64,000 nucleotides of DNA from Rhizobium sp. S152 (GCF_030380735.1 NZ_JAUDRZ010000025.1:124001-188000), one strand, 5' to 3'; positions 1 through 8,373 are shown, counted from the stretch's first letter. Notes: generated from the letters alone by a model not told the origin. Numbers and translations are program-made.

Positions 1-2
1 CC

Positions 3-275
3 GCCGAGAAGGTGACGGCTCGCCTGATGCACGCTGCGAACTACGTCATGGGGACAGCTATCCTCATGCTCCAGGAAACATGCTTCGCCGCATTCCTTGC
101 TGGAAAGACCGAAATTACCCAAGAGCAACTCCAGGCGACCTACGTCAAAAAGACCGGTTGCTCGCGGCACGACAACGTATTCGAAGCGCCAAATTTCCTG
201 AAGATCAAACCAAACGAGGCACTTGCCGACTTGCTTAAGGAAGACGAGAAGGAAGACGACGATGTCACATACTAA
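3..275 (+). CDS. C-terminal end of a TniB-like AAA+ transposition ATPase (partial)
   Basis: The reading frame is already open at the left edge, so only about the last 90 residues of a longer protein are visible. It overlaps the start of the TniQ gene by 14 bases, the arrangement expected for the ATP-dependent target-selection subunit (TniB/TnsC type) in Tn7/Tn5053-like transposons. The tail is mostly helical and ends in an acidic Lys/Glu/Asp-rich stretch. No Walker motif is in view, so the assignment rests mainly on the neighbour. If correct, the TnsB/TniA-type transposase should lie further left. Confidence 0.6.
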   Translation, partial: AEKVTARLMHAANYVMGTAILMLQETCFAAFLAGKTEITQEQLQATYVKKTGCSRHDNVFEAPNFLKIKPNEALADLLKEDEKEDDDVTY

Positions 276-2058
276 GCTTCCGCGCTCGGTCCCCGTGCAT
301 GATGACGAGTGCGTCGAAAGCTTTGCTTGCCGTCTAGCTTGGGCAAATGGCTTTCGCACAGCTATCGATATGCTGTCCTCCGGCCAATCCAGCGGCGGAA
401 CCCTTCGCAATCTTTCCCAAAACGCCGTCGCACGCCTCGCAGAGCTGTCGGGTGTTGCAGAAGAGAATCTGCGAAAGTTCACCGTTGCTCCGGGCGTAAT
501 TATTCCGTTCGGTGAGACCACCGTGAAACGGTCACAGCTCAATCTCCGGAACGTGCGGTTCTGCCCGAATTGTCTCCATGATGACGCTCGCAAGGAAAAC
601 CCCGTCCGCGGCGGGCATCAATACATTCGTGCGGCTTGGGGATGGTCGATGATCAACTCTTGCGCGGTTCACGGTTCGCCTCTGGTGAGTTGCGTGATCG
701 AGCCGCAATCCTTGCAAAACTTCAAGCCCCTCTTGCGGAGCGTCGCCCCCGTCGAGCCCACAGAAGTACACGACGCGGACATCTATTTTTACCGCCGCCT
801 CGTGAGCCCGGCAGGAACTTCATTCTTGGATAGTTTTCCCGCCTACGTCGCAGCCGAGTTCTGCACGCTCATTGGCGAATTCGATGAGGCTCTTCGACGC
901 GGAGCGGTCCGTCACCGCATTGCTGGGGGCTTCGAAGCTCCCACCCAGCGTTCCTCAGGATACGCGATTGCGAAAGGGGGACAGGAGGCTATTTGGGACT
1001 TCCTGACTGAGTACGTCCGCCAGATCTCTCGGACCGTGACACAGCCGAAAGCGATTTACTCCGCAGCGCATCACTGGTGGAAGGTAAACAAGCACAATCG
1101 AGACTATCACCCGCTGATGAAGCTCCTCCAACAACACGCCGAAGAGCATGTCCCATTGGATCGCGGCGAAGTCTTCTTCTGGCCGGTGCTCACGCGTAAA
1201 GTTCACACCGTTCCGTCGGCCGCCATCGCTTATGGACTTTCCGACAAGCGCATCAAGCAAATTCTGGCAGAGCGATATGATGGAGAGTTACCCCGCTTTC
1301 TCAAAAAGAGCATCATTCACCGGCCTTTGCTGGACGCACGCTCGTGGCTGAACACCGGCGAGGTCGGCGATATCCTTGGGTGCACGGTCGCGGTGGTCGA
1401 TCAAATCATCAAAGCTGGCATCCTTACGGCCGTGGCGAACGCGCCAGAAGAAATCCGAATCTACCGTCTCGTTCACCGTAGCGAGGTCGAGGAACTGTTG
1501 ATCAAGATCAAGGCGGCTGTCCAAACAGAAACGCCCGCCGGTGACATAAAGCCGATAGTCAAGCTTCGCTGGTTCGGCGGCTTTGTGGGGATACTGCGCT
1601 TGCTCTTGGATGGGCAAGTCCAGAAAATATACAGCGACAGCCCGAACGTGCGGCTGGACACTATCCAGGTTGACATCGAGGATCTGCGGAAAGCTCCACG
1701 AGAACTTACTGGAATGGACGCCATCGACGCAGATGTCGATGCGGACTTGATCGAGCTTGATGCTGCCCGTCGCAGGCTAAAGGTGACTAAGTCCGTGGTT
1801 GATGCCGTCATCGACGCCGGGCTTATCCCCTACACGATGGTCGAAAACCGGCGTGGGAGTAAGGGTCGCAGACCTTGGGTGAAGACCGAAGACGTGGATC
1901 GTTTCGGCGCCGATTTTGTCTCGCTGGATATGCTGGCAGTGGAGCGGGAAGCAAACCCCATGACTCTGCTTGCCGAACTTGGTGGACAAGGTATCCGTCC
2001 GGTCATTCAAGGCGGCCGTTTCGTCGGAAGATATTATCGACGGTCCGATCTCGAGTAG
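262..2058 (+). CDS. tniQ: TniQ family transposition protein
   Basis: A 598-residue protein with an N-terminal TniQ domain. A zinc-binding pattern is visible near residue 100 (F-C-P-N-C-L) followed by C-A-V-H-G about 40 residues later, as in TniQ/TnsD proteins, which choose the target site and bridge it to the transposase and ATPase. The start at 262 overlaps the preceding stop, suggesting translational coupling; an upstream in-frame ATG at 223 would overlap the ATPase gene much further. The C-terminal 300 residues look like repeated small helical DNA-binding units. A rho-independent terminator follows 30 bases after the stop, so this is the last gene of the transposition operon. Confidence 0.85.
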   Translation: MSHTKLPRSVPVHDDECVESFACRLAWANGFRTAIDMLSSGQSSGGTLRNLSQNAVARLAELSGVAEENLRKFTVAPGVIIPFGETTVKRSQLNLRNVRFCPNCLHDDARKENPVRGGHQYIRAAWGWSMINSCAVHGSPLVSCVIEPQSLQNFKPLLRSVAPVEPTEVHDADIYFYRRLVSPAGTSFLDSFPAYVAAEFCTLIGEFDEALRRGAVRHRIAGGFEAPTQRSSGYAIAKGGQEAIWDFLTEYVRQISRTVTQPKAIYSAAHHWWKVNKHNRDYHPLMKLLQQHAEEHVPLDRGEVFFWPVLTRKVHTVPSAAIAYGLSDKRIKQILAERYDGELPRFLKKSIIHRPLLDARSWLNTGEVGDILGCTVAVVDQIIKAGILTAVANAPEEIRIYRLVHRSEVEELLIKIKAAVQTETPAGDIKPIVKLRWFGGFVGILRLLLDGQVQKIYSDSPNVRLDTIQVDIEDLRKAPRELTGMDAIDADVDADLIELDAARRRLKVTKSVVDAVIDAGLIPYTMVENRRGSKGRRPWVKTEDVDRFGADFVSLDMLAVEREANPMTLLAELGGQGIRPVIQGGRFVGRYYRRSDLE

Positions 2059-2087
2059 CCTGACCTCAGTCATCAGACGCCAGTGAC

Positions 2088-2116
2088 AAAGCCCGGTTAA
2101 CAGCCGGGCTTTTTTG
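2088..2116 (+). terminator. Rho-independent terminator after tniQ
   Basis: A 9-bp stem (AAAGCCCGG / CCGGGCTTT) with a 7-base loop followed by a T run. It lies 30 bases past the tniQ stop. Confidence 0.9.
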
Positions 2117-2467
2117 CGTCGGTAGATATGGTGTCGTCGGCGAAAGCCACAGTTCGGGATCTCTTACAGGTAGTTTGCAGGATTCCCGGAACACCCTCGA
2201 AAATCGGCATGTAGCGATTACAGTAGGTTGCTGGAAAAAGTTCAGGAAAAGTTATCCTGCTCTACATTAGCAACTGCCGATTCCCCTTCACAGTGGCCTC
2301 ATTTCCCATTTGCGAGGCCGCAATTTCCCTATGAGAATGTCCTCACTCCTAAAAAGGCGATCTAAGCGGCTGAATGTCCGGCTTTTTTGTCGAGTGTTCG
2401 GGATGCAAGCGCTTGTAGTGCGCAGGCAGCGGCGAGGAATGAGAAAGGCTCTGTCGGCATAGGTCCC

Positions 2468-2488
2468 TGGTCGGCTTAAGGCCGACCA
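2468..2488. repeat. Perfect inverted repeat
   Basis: Eight-bp arms TGGTCGGC / GCCGACCA around TTAAG. No T run follows on either strand, so it is more likely a protein-binding site or relic end than a terminator. Confidence 0.6.
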
Positions 2489-2675
2489 TTGGCGCCGGAG
2501 TACCCCTAGGGGATGATGACGCGTCTGCTTGCGATGCGAACGCGGTCGCTGAGATCGCCTCAACGTCAGCGTTGCATCAGGCAGGGGCATAATCCCATGA
2601 ATGTTGCGGCCGATCATTTGATGATCGTAAGTGCGGACTCGGGCTTCTCCACAGATGGCGAGAGTGGCGCTCGCC

Positions 2676-2700
2676 GTTGCTTCGCGAAGTGCGAAGCGAC
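2676..2700. promoter_or_regulatory. Inverted repeat upstream of the AbiEi-like gene
   Basis: Ten-bp arms (GTTGCTTCGC / GCGAAGCGAC, one mismatch) around a 5-base loop, 30 bases before the start at 2731. AbiEi antitoxins repress their own operons by binding inverted repeats in the promoter, so this is a candidate operator; binding is inferred. Confidence 0.4.
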
Positions 2701-2730
2701 GAGACATGGTGATGGAGTGGGATAAAGCCT

Positions 2731-3402
2731 ATGACGATTGAGAAGCTGCAACTCTCGCCCGAAATTCTCTACTCCGTCAGCGATCTCAGCGAGCTTGGAT
2801 ATTCCAGGACTTCGGTCGGAAGGCTCGTGCAAGCAGGTGCGCTGACTTCCCCGCTTCGGGGCGTCTACCGCCCTGCTGGCGGCGACGAGGCGCCGCTCTT
2901 GGACAAGCTCGCCTCAATGTCGAAGCATTGTCCGAACGCAGTCTTCTTCCTCTTTACTGCCGCCTCCTTCCACGGCTTGGCGACGCGAGAACCGGCCTTC
3001 GAACACATCGGCCTTCCTCCAACGCAACGGGCTGCGCCAACGTTCTCAAACGGTGAACTCCCGGTGGACGTCGTGAGGTGGTCGCGTTACGAGGACTGGG
3101 CGGTCGGGGTCGAAATACACCATCATTTGGGAGTGGACATTCGGATCACTTCCCCAGAGCGTACCCTTTTCGACCTTTGGCGCTATTCTTACAGGAACCC
3201 CACGCTGAAAGGGACCCACGAACGCGTCACGGATGAAAACCTGTTTGACGGGTTCTCCGGATATTTCGATAAGTTCTCAAGGAATACCGGGCCGCTGGGC
3301 GACCTCGCGGAAACGCTCGAGCGTCGAATGACGACCCGCAACGCCTACGGCGACTTCTTGCTGACCTTTGAACGCGGCTTCAACGCCCGGCAGGTGTTCT
3401 GA
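2731..3402 (+). CDS. Type IV toxin-antitoxin AbiEi-like antitoxin, orphan
   Basis: A 223-residue protein with the N-terminal winged-helix segment typical of AbiEi antitoxins (about residues 10-55: Y-S-V-S-D-L-S-E-L-G-Y, then L-R-G-V-Y-R-P) and a C-terminal domain with I-T-S-P-E-R-T-L-F-D-L. In abortive-infection AbiE systems AbiEi represses the operon and counteracts AbiEii, a nucleotidyltransferase-like toxin. No AbiEii-like gene follows: the next 216 bases are non-coding with a strong hairpin. It may be an orphan regulator or the survivor of a deleted pair. Confidence 0.75.
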   Translation: MTIEKLQLSPEILYSVSDLSELGYSRTSVGRLVQAGALTSPLRGVYRPAGGDEAPLLDKLASMSKHCPNAVFFLFTAASFHGLATREPAFEHIGLPPTQRAAPTFSNGELPVDVVRWSRYEDWAVGVEIHHHLGVDIRITSPERTLFDLWRYSYRNPTLKGTHERVTDENLFDGFSGYFDKFSRNTGPLGDLAETLERRMTTRNAYGDFLLTFERGFNARQVF

Positions 3403-3477
3403 CGTCCATCAGCCAACGGCTTGGCGTGGCACGCAGTTGCGGCCTTGGAATTTCGCCAACTTGCAACCTCGAAACAT

Positions 3478-3509
3478 CATCGAATCCTTTGCGACGCAAG
3501 GATTCGATG
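3478..3509. repeat. Long near-perfect hairpin between the antitoxin and MazG-like genes
   Basis: Twelve-bp perfect arms (CATCGAATCCTT / AAGGATTCGATG), extendable by GCG/CGC after one bulged T. No T run follows, so it is not an ordinary intrinsic terminator. It occupies the spot where a toxin gene would be expected. Confidence 0.75.
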
Positions 3510-3618
3510 TGGAAGACACCCTCGCCTGTTCAATCCTGTGGTTGCAATAATCCGAGCACTCTTCGACTATCGTGAAAAATAATGAGTCGGGAGTCCTTAT
3601 GAAGCGCGAGAAAAGGCC

Positions 3619-3984
3619 ATGAGCCTCCGATCGTATCAGCGACGCGTTCAGGAATGGGTGATCGCCTGCTTTCCACCTGCTTCGGCCTCCAATCGAGCCG
3701 AACGTTCGCATCGGTTCCTTGAGGAAGCGCTGGAACTGGCCCAAGCGAGCGGCTGCAAGGAAGAGGACGCCCTTGCTTTGGTCAAATACGTCTACTCACG
3801 CCCTGTGGGCGAGGTCTGGCAGGAGAGCGGAGGGGTCATGGTGACCCTTGCTGCGCTAAACAATGCACTGGCCGTCGATCTCGAGGAAGCTTCTGAGCGC
3901 GAGCTTCAGCGGAATTGGGACCGGATCGAAATGATCCGCGCGAAGCAAGCCGCGAAGCCTGCAGGATCGGCGCTTCCATCATGA
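3619..3984 (+). CDS. MazG-like all-alpha NTP pyrophosphohydrolase
   Basis: A 121-residue all-helical protein. The metal-binding signature of the all-alpha NTP pyrophosphatases appears as R-F-L-E-E-A-L-E-L (about residues 33-41), with a second acidic helix around V-D-L-E-E-A (residues 89-94). Such enzymes hydrolyse (d)NTPs to (d)NMPs and are common in phages and defence islands. A Shine-Dalgarno-like AAAAGG lies just before the ATG. It may affect nucleotide pools used by the thymidylate-synthase-like enzyme encoded downstream on the other strand, but that link is inferred. Confidence 0.7.
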   Translation: MSLRSYQRRVQEWVIACFPPASASNRAERSHRFLEEALELAQASGCKEEDALALVKYVYSRPVGEVWQESGGVMVTLAALNNALAVDLEEASERELQRNWDRIEMIRAKQAAKPAGSALPS

Positions 3985-4060
3985 GGGCTGATTTGGAATT
4001 TATCGTCGCACAAGTTTGCGTGGCAATAGTCGATTCGAAGATCCCGCCGAGGTGGCGGGG

Positions 4061-4384
4061 TTGAGAGTATCGTTCGAGGATGATGTGCTTCGGGACCGGT
4101 GCTGCCTTTTTGACCGAGGGGAGCAACATTTCGGGGCTTATCTTGCAAGACTTGTGTTTAACATGATCGCTGAAGCCGAGGCGGCTGAAAATGCTGTGGA
4201 GTGGCAGGAGATTCTTGTGGATGACCTGCTCGATTGCGGATCGGACGCCTTTCAAATCGCAGTGGGAACGGAATACGTCGCGCAATTCGTTCCTGCCGGT
4301 CAGAAATACAAAGTCGGCGCAGATGGGCTGACGGACTGGTCTAGTGTCACACGCCTCAAGTTGACCGCCATATGGAGACGCTGA
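4061..4384 (+). CDS. HigB-like toxin of the RelE/ParE fold
   Basis: About 107 residues. The pattern L-R-V-S-F at the start, a central helix F-G-A-Y-L-A-R-L-V-F-N-M-I, and the closing W-S-S-V-T-R-L-K-L resemble plasmid-maintenance 'killer' proteins of the HigB/RelE type, which cleave mRNA on the ribosome. The TTG start at 4061 follows GGTGGCGGGG and gives the usual family length; a TTG at 4016 in the same frame is an alternative. The gene overlaps the next one by 13 bases, the usual toxin-first order of higBA modules. Confidence 0.65.
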   Translation: MRVSFEDDVLRDRCCLFDRGEQHFGAYLARLVFNMIAEAEAAENAVEWQEILVDDLLDCGSDAFQIAVGTEYVAQFVPAGQKYKVGADGLTDWSSVTRLKLTAIWRR

Positions 4385-5484
4385 TGATGAATGACGCTAA
4401 TGCGACAGACTGGTTTTCCAAACCAGGAGATTCCATCCGCGTAGTCATGCAGCGTCGTATGATGAGTGCGGACCAAGTCGCCACCCGGCTGGATGGAGGC
4501 TTCCAGACTCTGAGGTCCCTCCTGGACGGATCGATGCCCATCGACACCGAAATCGCCCGTTCGCTGACCGAAGCACTGGGTGCTTCTCCATCGTTCTGGC
4601 TCAAGCGCCAGGAAAACTTCGAGCGGGCTGTGGAGCGGGCCGTCGCTTCCATCTCCCGAGATGAGATCGATGAGTTTATACGTAGCGTACCTGCGCCAGG
4701 TGCGAAACCGCGCGGCAAGCTGACGGACGCGCGTCGTTCGGAAGAGGTTCGAAAGCGGCTTGTCTATTTCAGCGTCCCCAGCACGAAGTCCTGGCAGGAG
4801 CACTATGGCCGGTTGGTCGGCCGCACCGATTTCCGCAGCACGAACGCGTACGCGACCAAGGAGGAGGCCGTCCTTTTATGGCTGAGGCGCGGCGAGCTCG
4901 AATCCGACCTTGTCAAAACGCGGGAGTGGAACCCAGGGAACCTTCAGGATCGGGTCGAGACGATCAAACAGCTTTCGTTGCTCAAGCTTCCTGAACAGTT
5001 CCTGCCCAAGCTCCGAGTTCTTCTTGGCGAGGCGGGCGTCGCACTTGCCGTCGTGAAGGCGCCGTCGGGATGCAGGGCGAGTGGTGCAACGCGCCTTGTC
5101 ACACCGGACAAGGCGATGATCCTGATGAGCTTCCGGCACCGTTCTGACGATCAGTTCTGGTTCACGCTGTTTCACGAAATCGGACATCTTGTCCTCCATC
5201 ACGCTCAAACCTTCGTTGATACCGACGAGGATGGTCCCTCAGACGAGCGTGAAGACGAGGCGAATTCGTATGCTCGGAGCTGCATCGTGCCGGACGAGCG
5301 TCGTGAGGAATTCGAGAACCTGACCGAGGACCGCGAACGGGTACTGCGTTTCAGCGTCAAGGCGAAGATCGCCGCCGGCCTCACGGTGGGCCAGATGCAG
5401 AAGCGCGACATGATCGGCCAGGACAAGCTGAACTATCTGAAGCGCCGCTGGAGCTGGGAGCAGATCAACGCCGTAGAGGCGTAA
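4372..5484 (+). CDS. HigA-like antitoxin: XRE HTH fused to ImmA/IrrE metallopeptidase
   Basis: A 370-residue protein. Residues about 20-75 form a HigA-type helix-turn-helix (I-A-R-S-L-T-E-A-L-G, then S-F-W-L); the C-terminal half holds an ImmA/IrrE domain with the zinc motif H-E-I-G-H (F-T-L-F-H-E-I-G-H-L-V-L-H-H) near residue 270. Such fusions occur as antitoxins of HigB-like toxins and may couple repression to proteolysis. The gene overlaps the toxin gene by 13 bases. It ends one base before the convergent pyrophosphorylase-like gene. Confidence 0.8.
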   Translation: METLMMNDANATDWFSKPGDSIRVVMQRRMMSADQVATRLDGGFQTLRSLLDGSMPIDTEIARSLTEALGASPSFWLKRQENFERAVERAVASISRDEIDEFIRSVPAPGAKPRGKLTDARRSEEVRKRLVYFSVPSTKSWQEHYGRLVGRTDFRSTNAYATKEEAVLLWLRRGELESDLVKTREWNPGNLQDRVETIKQLSLLKLPEQFLPKLRVLLGEAGVALAVVKAPSGCRASGATRLVTPDKAMILMSFRHRSDDQFWFTLFHEIGHLVLHHAQTFVDTDEDGPSDEREDEANSYARSCIVPDERREEFENLTEDRERVLRFSVKAKIAAGLTVGQMQKRDMIGQDKLNYLKRRWSWEQINAVEA

Positions 5485-5485
5485 A

Positions 5486-6406
5486 TCAGCCCTTGAAGTG
5501 AACGAATGCAGTCGGGCTTTTCTGCCAGTTGCAGAGTGCGTCTTCCATTACGGCCATGCCAACGTCGATAGAGCCGTCGAGTTCATCCATCCATTGCTGG
5601 AGCTGTGCCGGCGAAGCTGCGGCGTTCGGTGAACCGAGGAAAAGAAGACGTGCTCCTGTGGCCGGCCCCGTCGCGCCCACCAAGTAGGCCGAGCCGGGAT
5701 GGATGGGTGCAATGTCGTAGCGGCCGATAAGTGCCAGATAGTCGAACTTCGCCAATCGTCCAAAGGAAAGAACGGCGCCCATCTTCTTGTATAGATAGTC
5801 GAAGATGGTCTCTGGATCGTTGCCAGCCTCGTGGATTGCGTTTGCGAAAAATTCTACCTGGCTGGGGCCTACCAACTCGAGATAGGTCTGGAGGACCTTC
5901 GCGAATTCGCGCTTTGTCCCCGGCTCTAGGCTCTCGTATTTGCGATGGTTTCCGAATTTGCCTTGAATGCTCTTGGCGTTCGCGTAGATCCAGTCAGAGA
6001 ATGCCGTGGGATTGGATGAAACCACCTGCCAAGTCCAGGTCCCCTCGCCCAACTTGCCGTAAATGTCCTTCAGGCGGAGCCAGCCCGTGTCCGCCGGGCG
6101 GGCGAGATGAGTCATGAGAAACACGAGCCAGGCCGCGTCTTCCACTTGGCCGTTCTGCATATGGTAAGCGACCGCGCGCTCTGCGTCGAAGCTCGGATGA
6201 TTTGGATCCGCCCGACTTGCTGAGACCTGCTTCTTCTGCACCTGCGCGTAGTAGTCCTCCCTGCGAAGGCTGGCCACGAATTGCATAGCCAATGTGTCCA
6301 GCGTCGCCGCACTCGCAATTCCCGGAAGATGCCGTACGTTTGCCGAATGCTGCTCGAGCCCTGCAACGACGCGTGCCTTTTCGTCCGCCCGAGTTGGCCA
6401 TTTCAT
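5486..6406 (-). CDS. Alpha-glutamyl/putrescinyl thymine pyrophosphorylase-like protein (clade 3 type)
   Basis: A 306-residue, mainly helical protein that I recognise as similar to the family called alpha-glutamyl/putrescinyl thymine pyrophosphorylase clade 3, a DNA-glycosylase-related fold predicted from phages that hypermodify 5-hydroxymethyluracil in DNA. The match is from memory of the family, not a search. Its start overlaps the stop of the thymidylate-synthase-like gene (ATGA), so the two are translationally coupled and probably act together. Function in a bacterium is unknown; addition of a group to a hydroxymethyl-pyrimidine, or removal of one, are both possible. Confidence 0.6.
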   Translation of the reverse strand: MKWPTRADEKARVVAGLEQHSANVRHLPGIASAATLDTLAMQFVASLRREDYYAQVQKKQVSASRADPNHPSFDAERAVAYHMQNGQVEDAAWLVFLMTHLARPADTGWLRLKDIYGKLGEGTWTWQVVSSNPTAFSDWIYANAKSIQGKFGNHRKYESLEPGTKREFAKVLQTYLELVGPSQVEFFANAIHEAGNDPETIFDYLYKKMGAVLSFGRLAKFDYLALIGRYDIAPIHPGSAYLVGATGPATGARLLFLGSPNAAASPAQLQQWMDELDGSIDVGMAVMEDALCNWQKSPTAFVHFKG

Positions 6407-7383
6407 GCATTTTCTCCAATAGCTTTGATTTCGATCCTGCGACGCAGGTGGCGACGTGTTTCAAGATGAGTTTTGTAGAGAGCGCCGTTGAACTGGTCTT
6501 TTAGCTCATCGAGCCGCGCATCGATCCCCGACGCCCAGAAGACCTGAACAAGCCGCAGGATGTCTGACCAGTACGGGTCGCTGATGACATCCTCAGCGCG
6601 GAAGGTTGCCCCGCTTCTTATCGCCGACTCCGCTTCGAGAATGGTGCGGATCAGTTCGAAAGGATTTCCAACCGACATTTCCGGCATCGGCTCGGTCCTG
6701 TGCCAACCCTCCGCAAGGTAGATGTCGAGCTGGGGTAGATAGTCCTCATAGACATGCATGCTGCCGACATAGTGGTAGTATTCGCCAATCTCATAGTTCA
6801 GACGCCGGGCAACCATTTCCTGCAGCATCGTGAAGCAGAACACGTCATGCGGCAGACCGAAGTAAGCATCGTTGGAGCGCATGGTCACGGACAAATGCAA
6901 TCGTCCGTCGCGTACCAAAAATTGGGCGGTGGTGGTGCACGGTATTTCCTTGAAGTCGCCTTCCAAGTCGGCAGCGTCGAAAAGCTGCACCACCGCCCTC
7001 TTTGATCCTGGCTTTGCTGTGAGAAGCGTGATGATGTTTTCGAGCTGATGGATTTCACCCCGCATGTTCAGCAAGCGGGGGCCGTAGGCGCCGTGGAGCC
7101 TGCCATCGTCCTCGGCGTCGTCCTTGTACCGGTCGATATAAGGCTGGATGAACTCGAGCCGGTCTGACCCCGAGAGGTACCAGAGAAGTTCGCCTATCGC
7201 GCTGAATGGCTTTCCACGATCCTCGGAACGACTAATACGGGCACGGGGGCTCCTCAGCCGTAAAGAAACGCCGAGCAACTCGCGCGTTCCACCTCGGGAA
7301 CCCTTGTTGAATTGGCCTTTGTCACGGAGAGCTTCGTAAAGGACGTGCAGAACGTCATCAATTCCATCCTTTTCGATTTCCAT
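6403..7383 (-). CDS. Thymidylate-synthase-fold pyrimidine C5 methyl/hydroxymethyltransferase
   Basis: A 326-residue protein of the ThyA fold. Seen: E-L-L-W-Y-L-S-G-S near residue 65, the nucleophile in I-P-C-T-T-T-A-Q-F, the phosphate-binding M-R-S-N-D, G-L-P-H-D, and M-H-V-Y. Aligned without gaps to E. coli ThyA, the Asp of G-L-P-H-D replaces Asn177, the residue that selects dUMP; phage T4 dCMP hydroxymethylase has Asp here. A dCMP substrate is therefore likely, giving 5-methyl- or 5-hydroxymethyl-dCMP. The start at 7383 was chosen over an upstream frame to 7488 because the family begins here. It overlaps the next gene by 4 bases. Confidence 0.8.
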   Translation of the reverse strand: MEIEKDGIDDVLHVLYEALRDKGQFNKGSRGGTRELLGVSLRLRSPRARISRSEDRGKPFSAIGELLWYLSGSDRLEFIQPYIDRYKDDAEDDGRLHGAYGPRLLNMRGEIHQLENIITLLTAKPGSKRAVVQLFDAADLEGDFKEIPCTTTAQFLVRDGRLHLSVTMRSNDAYFGLPHDVFCFTMLQEMVARRLNYEIGEYYHYVGSMHVYEDYLPQLDIYLAEGWHRTEPMPEMSVGNPFELIRTILEAESAIRSGATFRAEDVISDPYWSDILRLVQVFWASGIDARLDELKDQFNGALYKTHLETRRHLRRRIEIKAIGENA

Positions 7384-7616
7384 GACTGCTCCACTGCGAA
7401 TCGACGAACAGCAGAAAAGATATCTCGGACAGGTTGCGATTGTAACTTCTGCAGTACTGATAACAGTAGTTGAACTCGCTTTTTCCAAAGCGAAGTCCCC
7501 CGCATTGTCTCACCGTCCGGAGCAAGCAGAAAGTGTTCGTCAAGACTACTCTGACGCTTCGACTTGCACGGAATTCAAGCGGGCAATCTTCGTGGATTTT
7601 TGGGAGTAGAGGAAAT

Positions 7617-8275
7617 TCACGATGACCTCGCTTTCACATGTTCCCTGAGGTCGGTGCTCGCTTCGGCTTCCGTGCCAAAGCGGTACGTCAGGCGAAACGA
7701 CGAACGATCGGGAATCAAGCCGAGGTGGTGGGCCTCACGATCCTGTTCGAACTTCAGCGACTGGCCGGCGTGGTGCAAAACATCTTCATATGCGGATGGT
7801 AGGTGGACACCAATTGCGTCAAGGAGCCCGAGAAGATGCGTGATGAGCTTCGGGCGGTTTGCTATCTCCCGATGGTGGAATACGGAGTTTCGGGCGTTGC
7901 GCACACTCGCGAACATTTCCTTGAAATTCGTGCTGGTGAGAATCTTTCCAGGCACGAATTGGTCTTTGAAACGCTGCCAGTCACTCGTAATGAATTGTTC
8001 GAGATGCCTCAGGTAGCCATACTGCATGATCTGCATTGCCGAGGCGCCGTCGATGATCTTCGATGCCTCGGCATCGTTTTTCAACCCGTTCGCAAAATCG
8101 AATACGGCCTCGCCGAAGTATCGAGGCTCAGGACGTGCGTGTAGAAATCGCGCCACCAGTCATGCGTTCCGTAGATATCGGCCATCGCGTAGCAAATAAA
8201 CGTTCGGTACGACGTTTCGAACACGTGCAGCGCTGGGTAAAACCTTGAGAGCTCGGAGATTTTCCGATTGTACAC
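7617..8275 (-). pseudogene. Swt1-like HEPN protein, interrupted by a frameshift
   Basis: Two overlapping minus frames together give one HEPN-like protein: the first (from about 8275, GTG) carries Y-P-A-L-H-V-F-E-T-S-Y-R and D-W-W-R-D-F-Y; the second (8156-7617) continues with Y-F-G-E-A-V-F-D-F and the HEPN signature R-N-S-V-F-H-H, the R-x4-H motif of HEPN ribonucleases. The break lies near 8120. It could be a real mutation or an assembly error. It sits upstream of and in line with the thymidylate-synthase-like pair, 233 bases away, and may be the effector of that cassette. Confidence 0.6.
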
Positions 8276-8373
8276 CCGATGAAGGCGCGAGACGAAATCT
8301 GCAGAAGTCTCTCAAGGAATTGACCGGTGCCTCCCGTTGATCTTGGTTGGGCGTTCATTCCTGTTTCGATTAG

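Larger units (their letters stand above)
2117..2730. other. Non-coding gap with inverted repeats; possible transposon end
   Basis: No convincing gene. The stretch after the tniQ terminator is where a right transposon end could lie; TGTCG at 2132 is a weak candidate because many Tn5053-type ends begin TGTC, but no matching opposite end is in the window. Two clear inverted repeats are listed separately. A minus-strand frame spanning 2288-2707 lacks a recognisable domain and is not called. Confidence 0.5.

Noticed and set aside
2132..2145. TGTCG as a transposon end
   Set aside because: No matching inverted end is in the window and no duplication can be seen; kept only as a weak note on the gap.
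2288..2707. Minus-strand open frame of 139 codons before the AbiEi-like gene
   Set aside because: Arg/Ser-rich, no domain, no ribosome site, and it covers the inverted repeats of the promoter region; most likely chance.
7384..7488. Upstream extension of the thymidylate-synthase-like gene
   Set aside because: Adds 35 residues unlike any ThyA-family N-terminus and covers the likely promoter.
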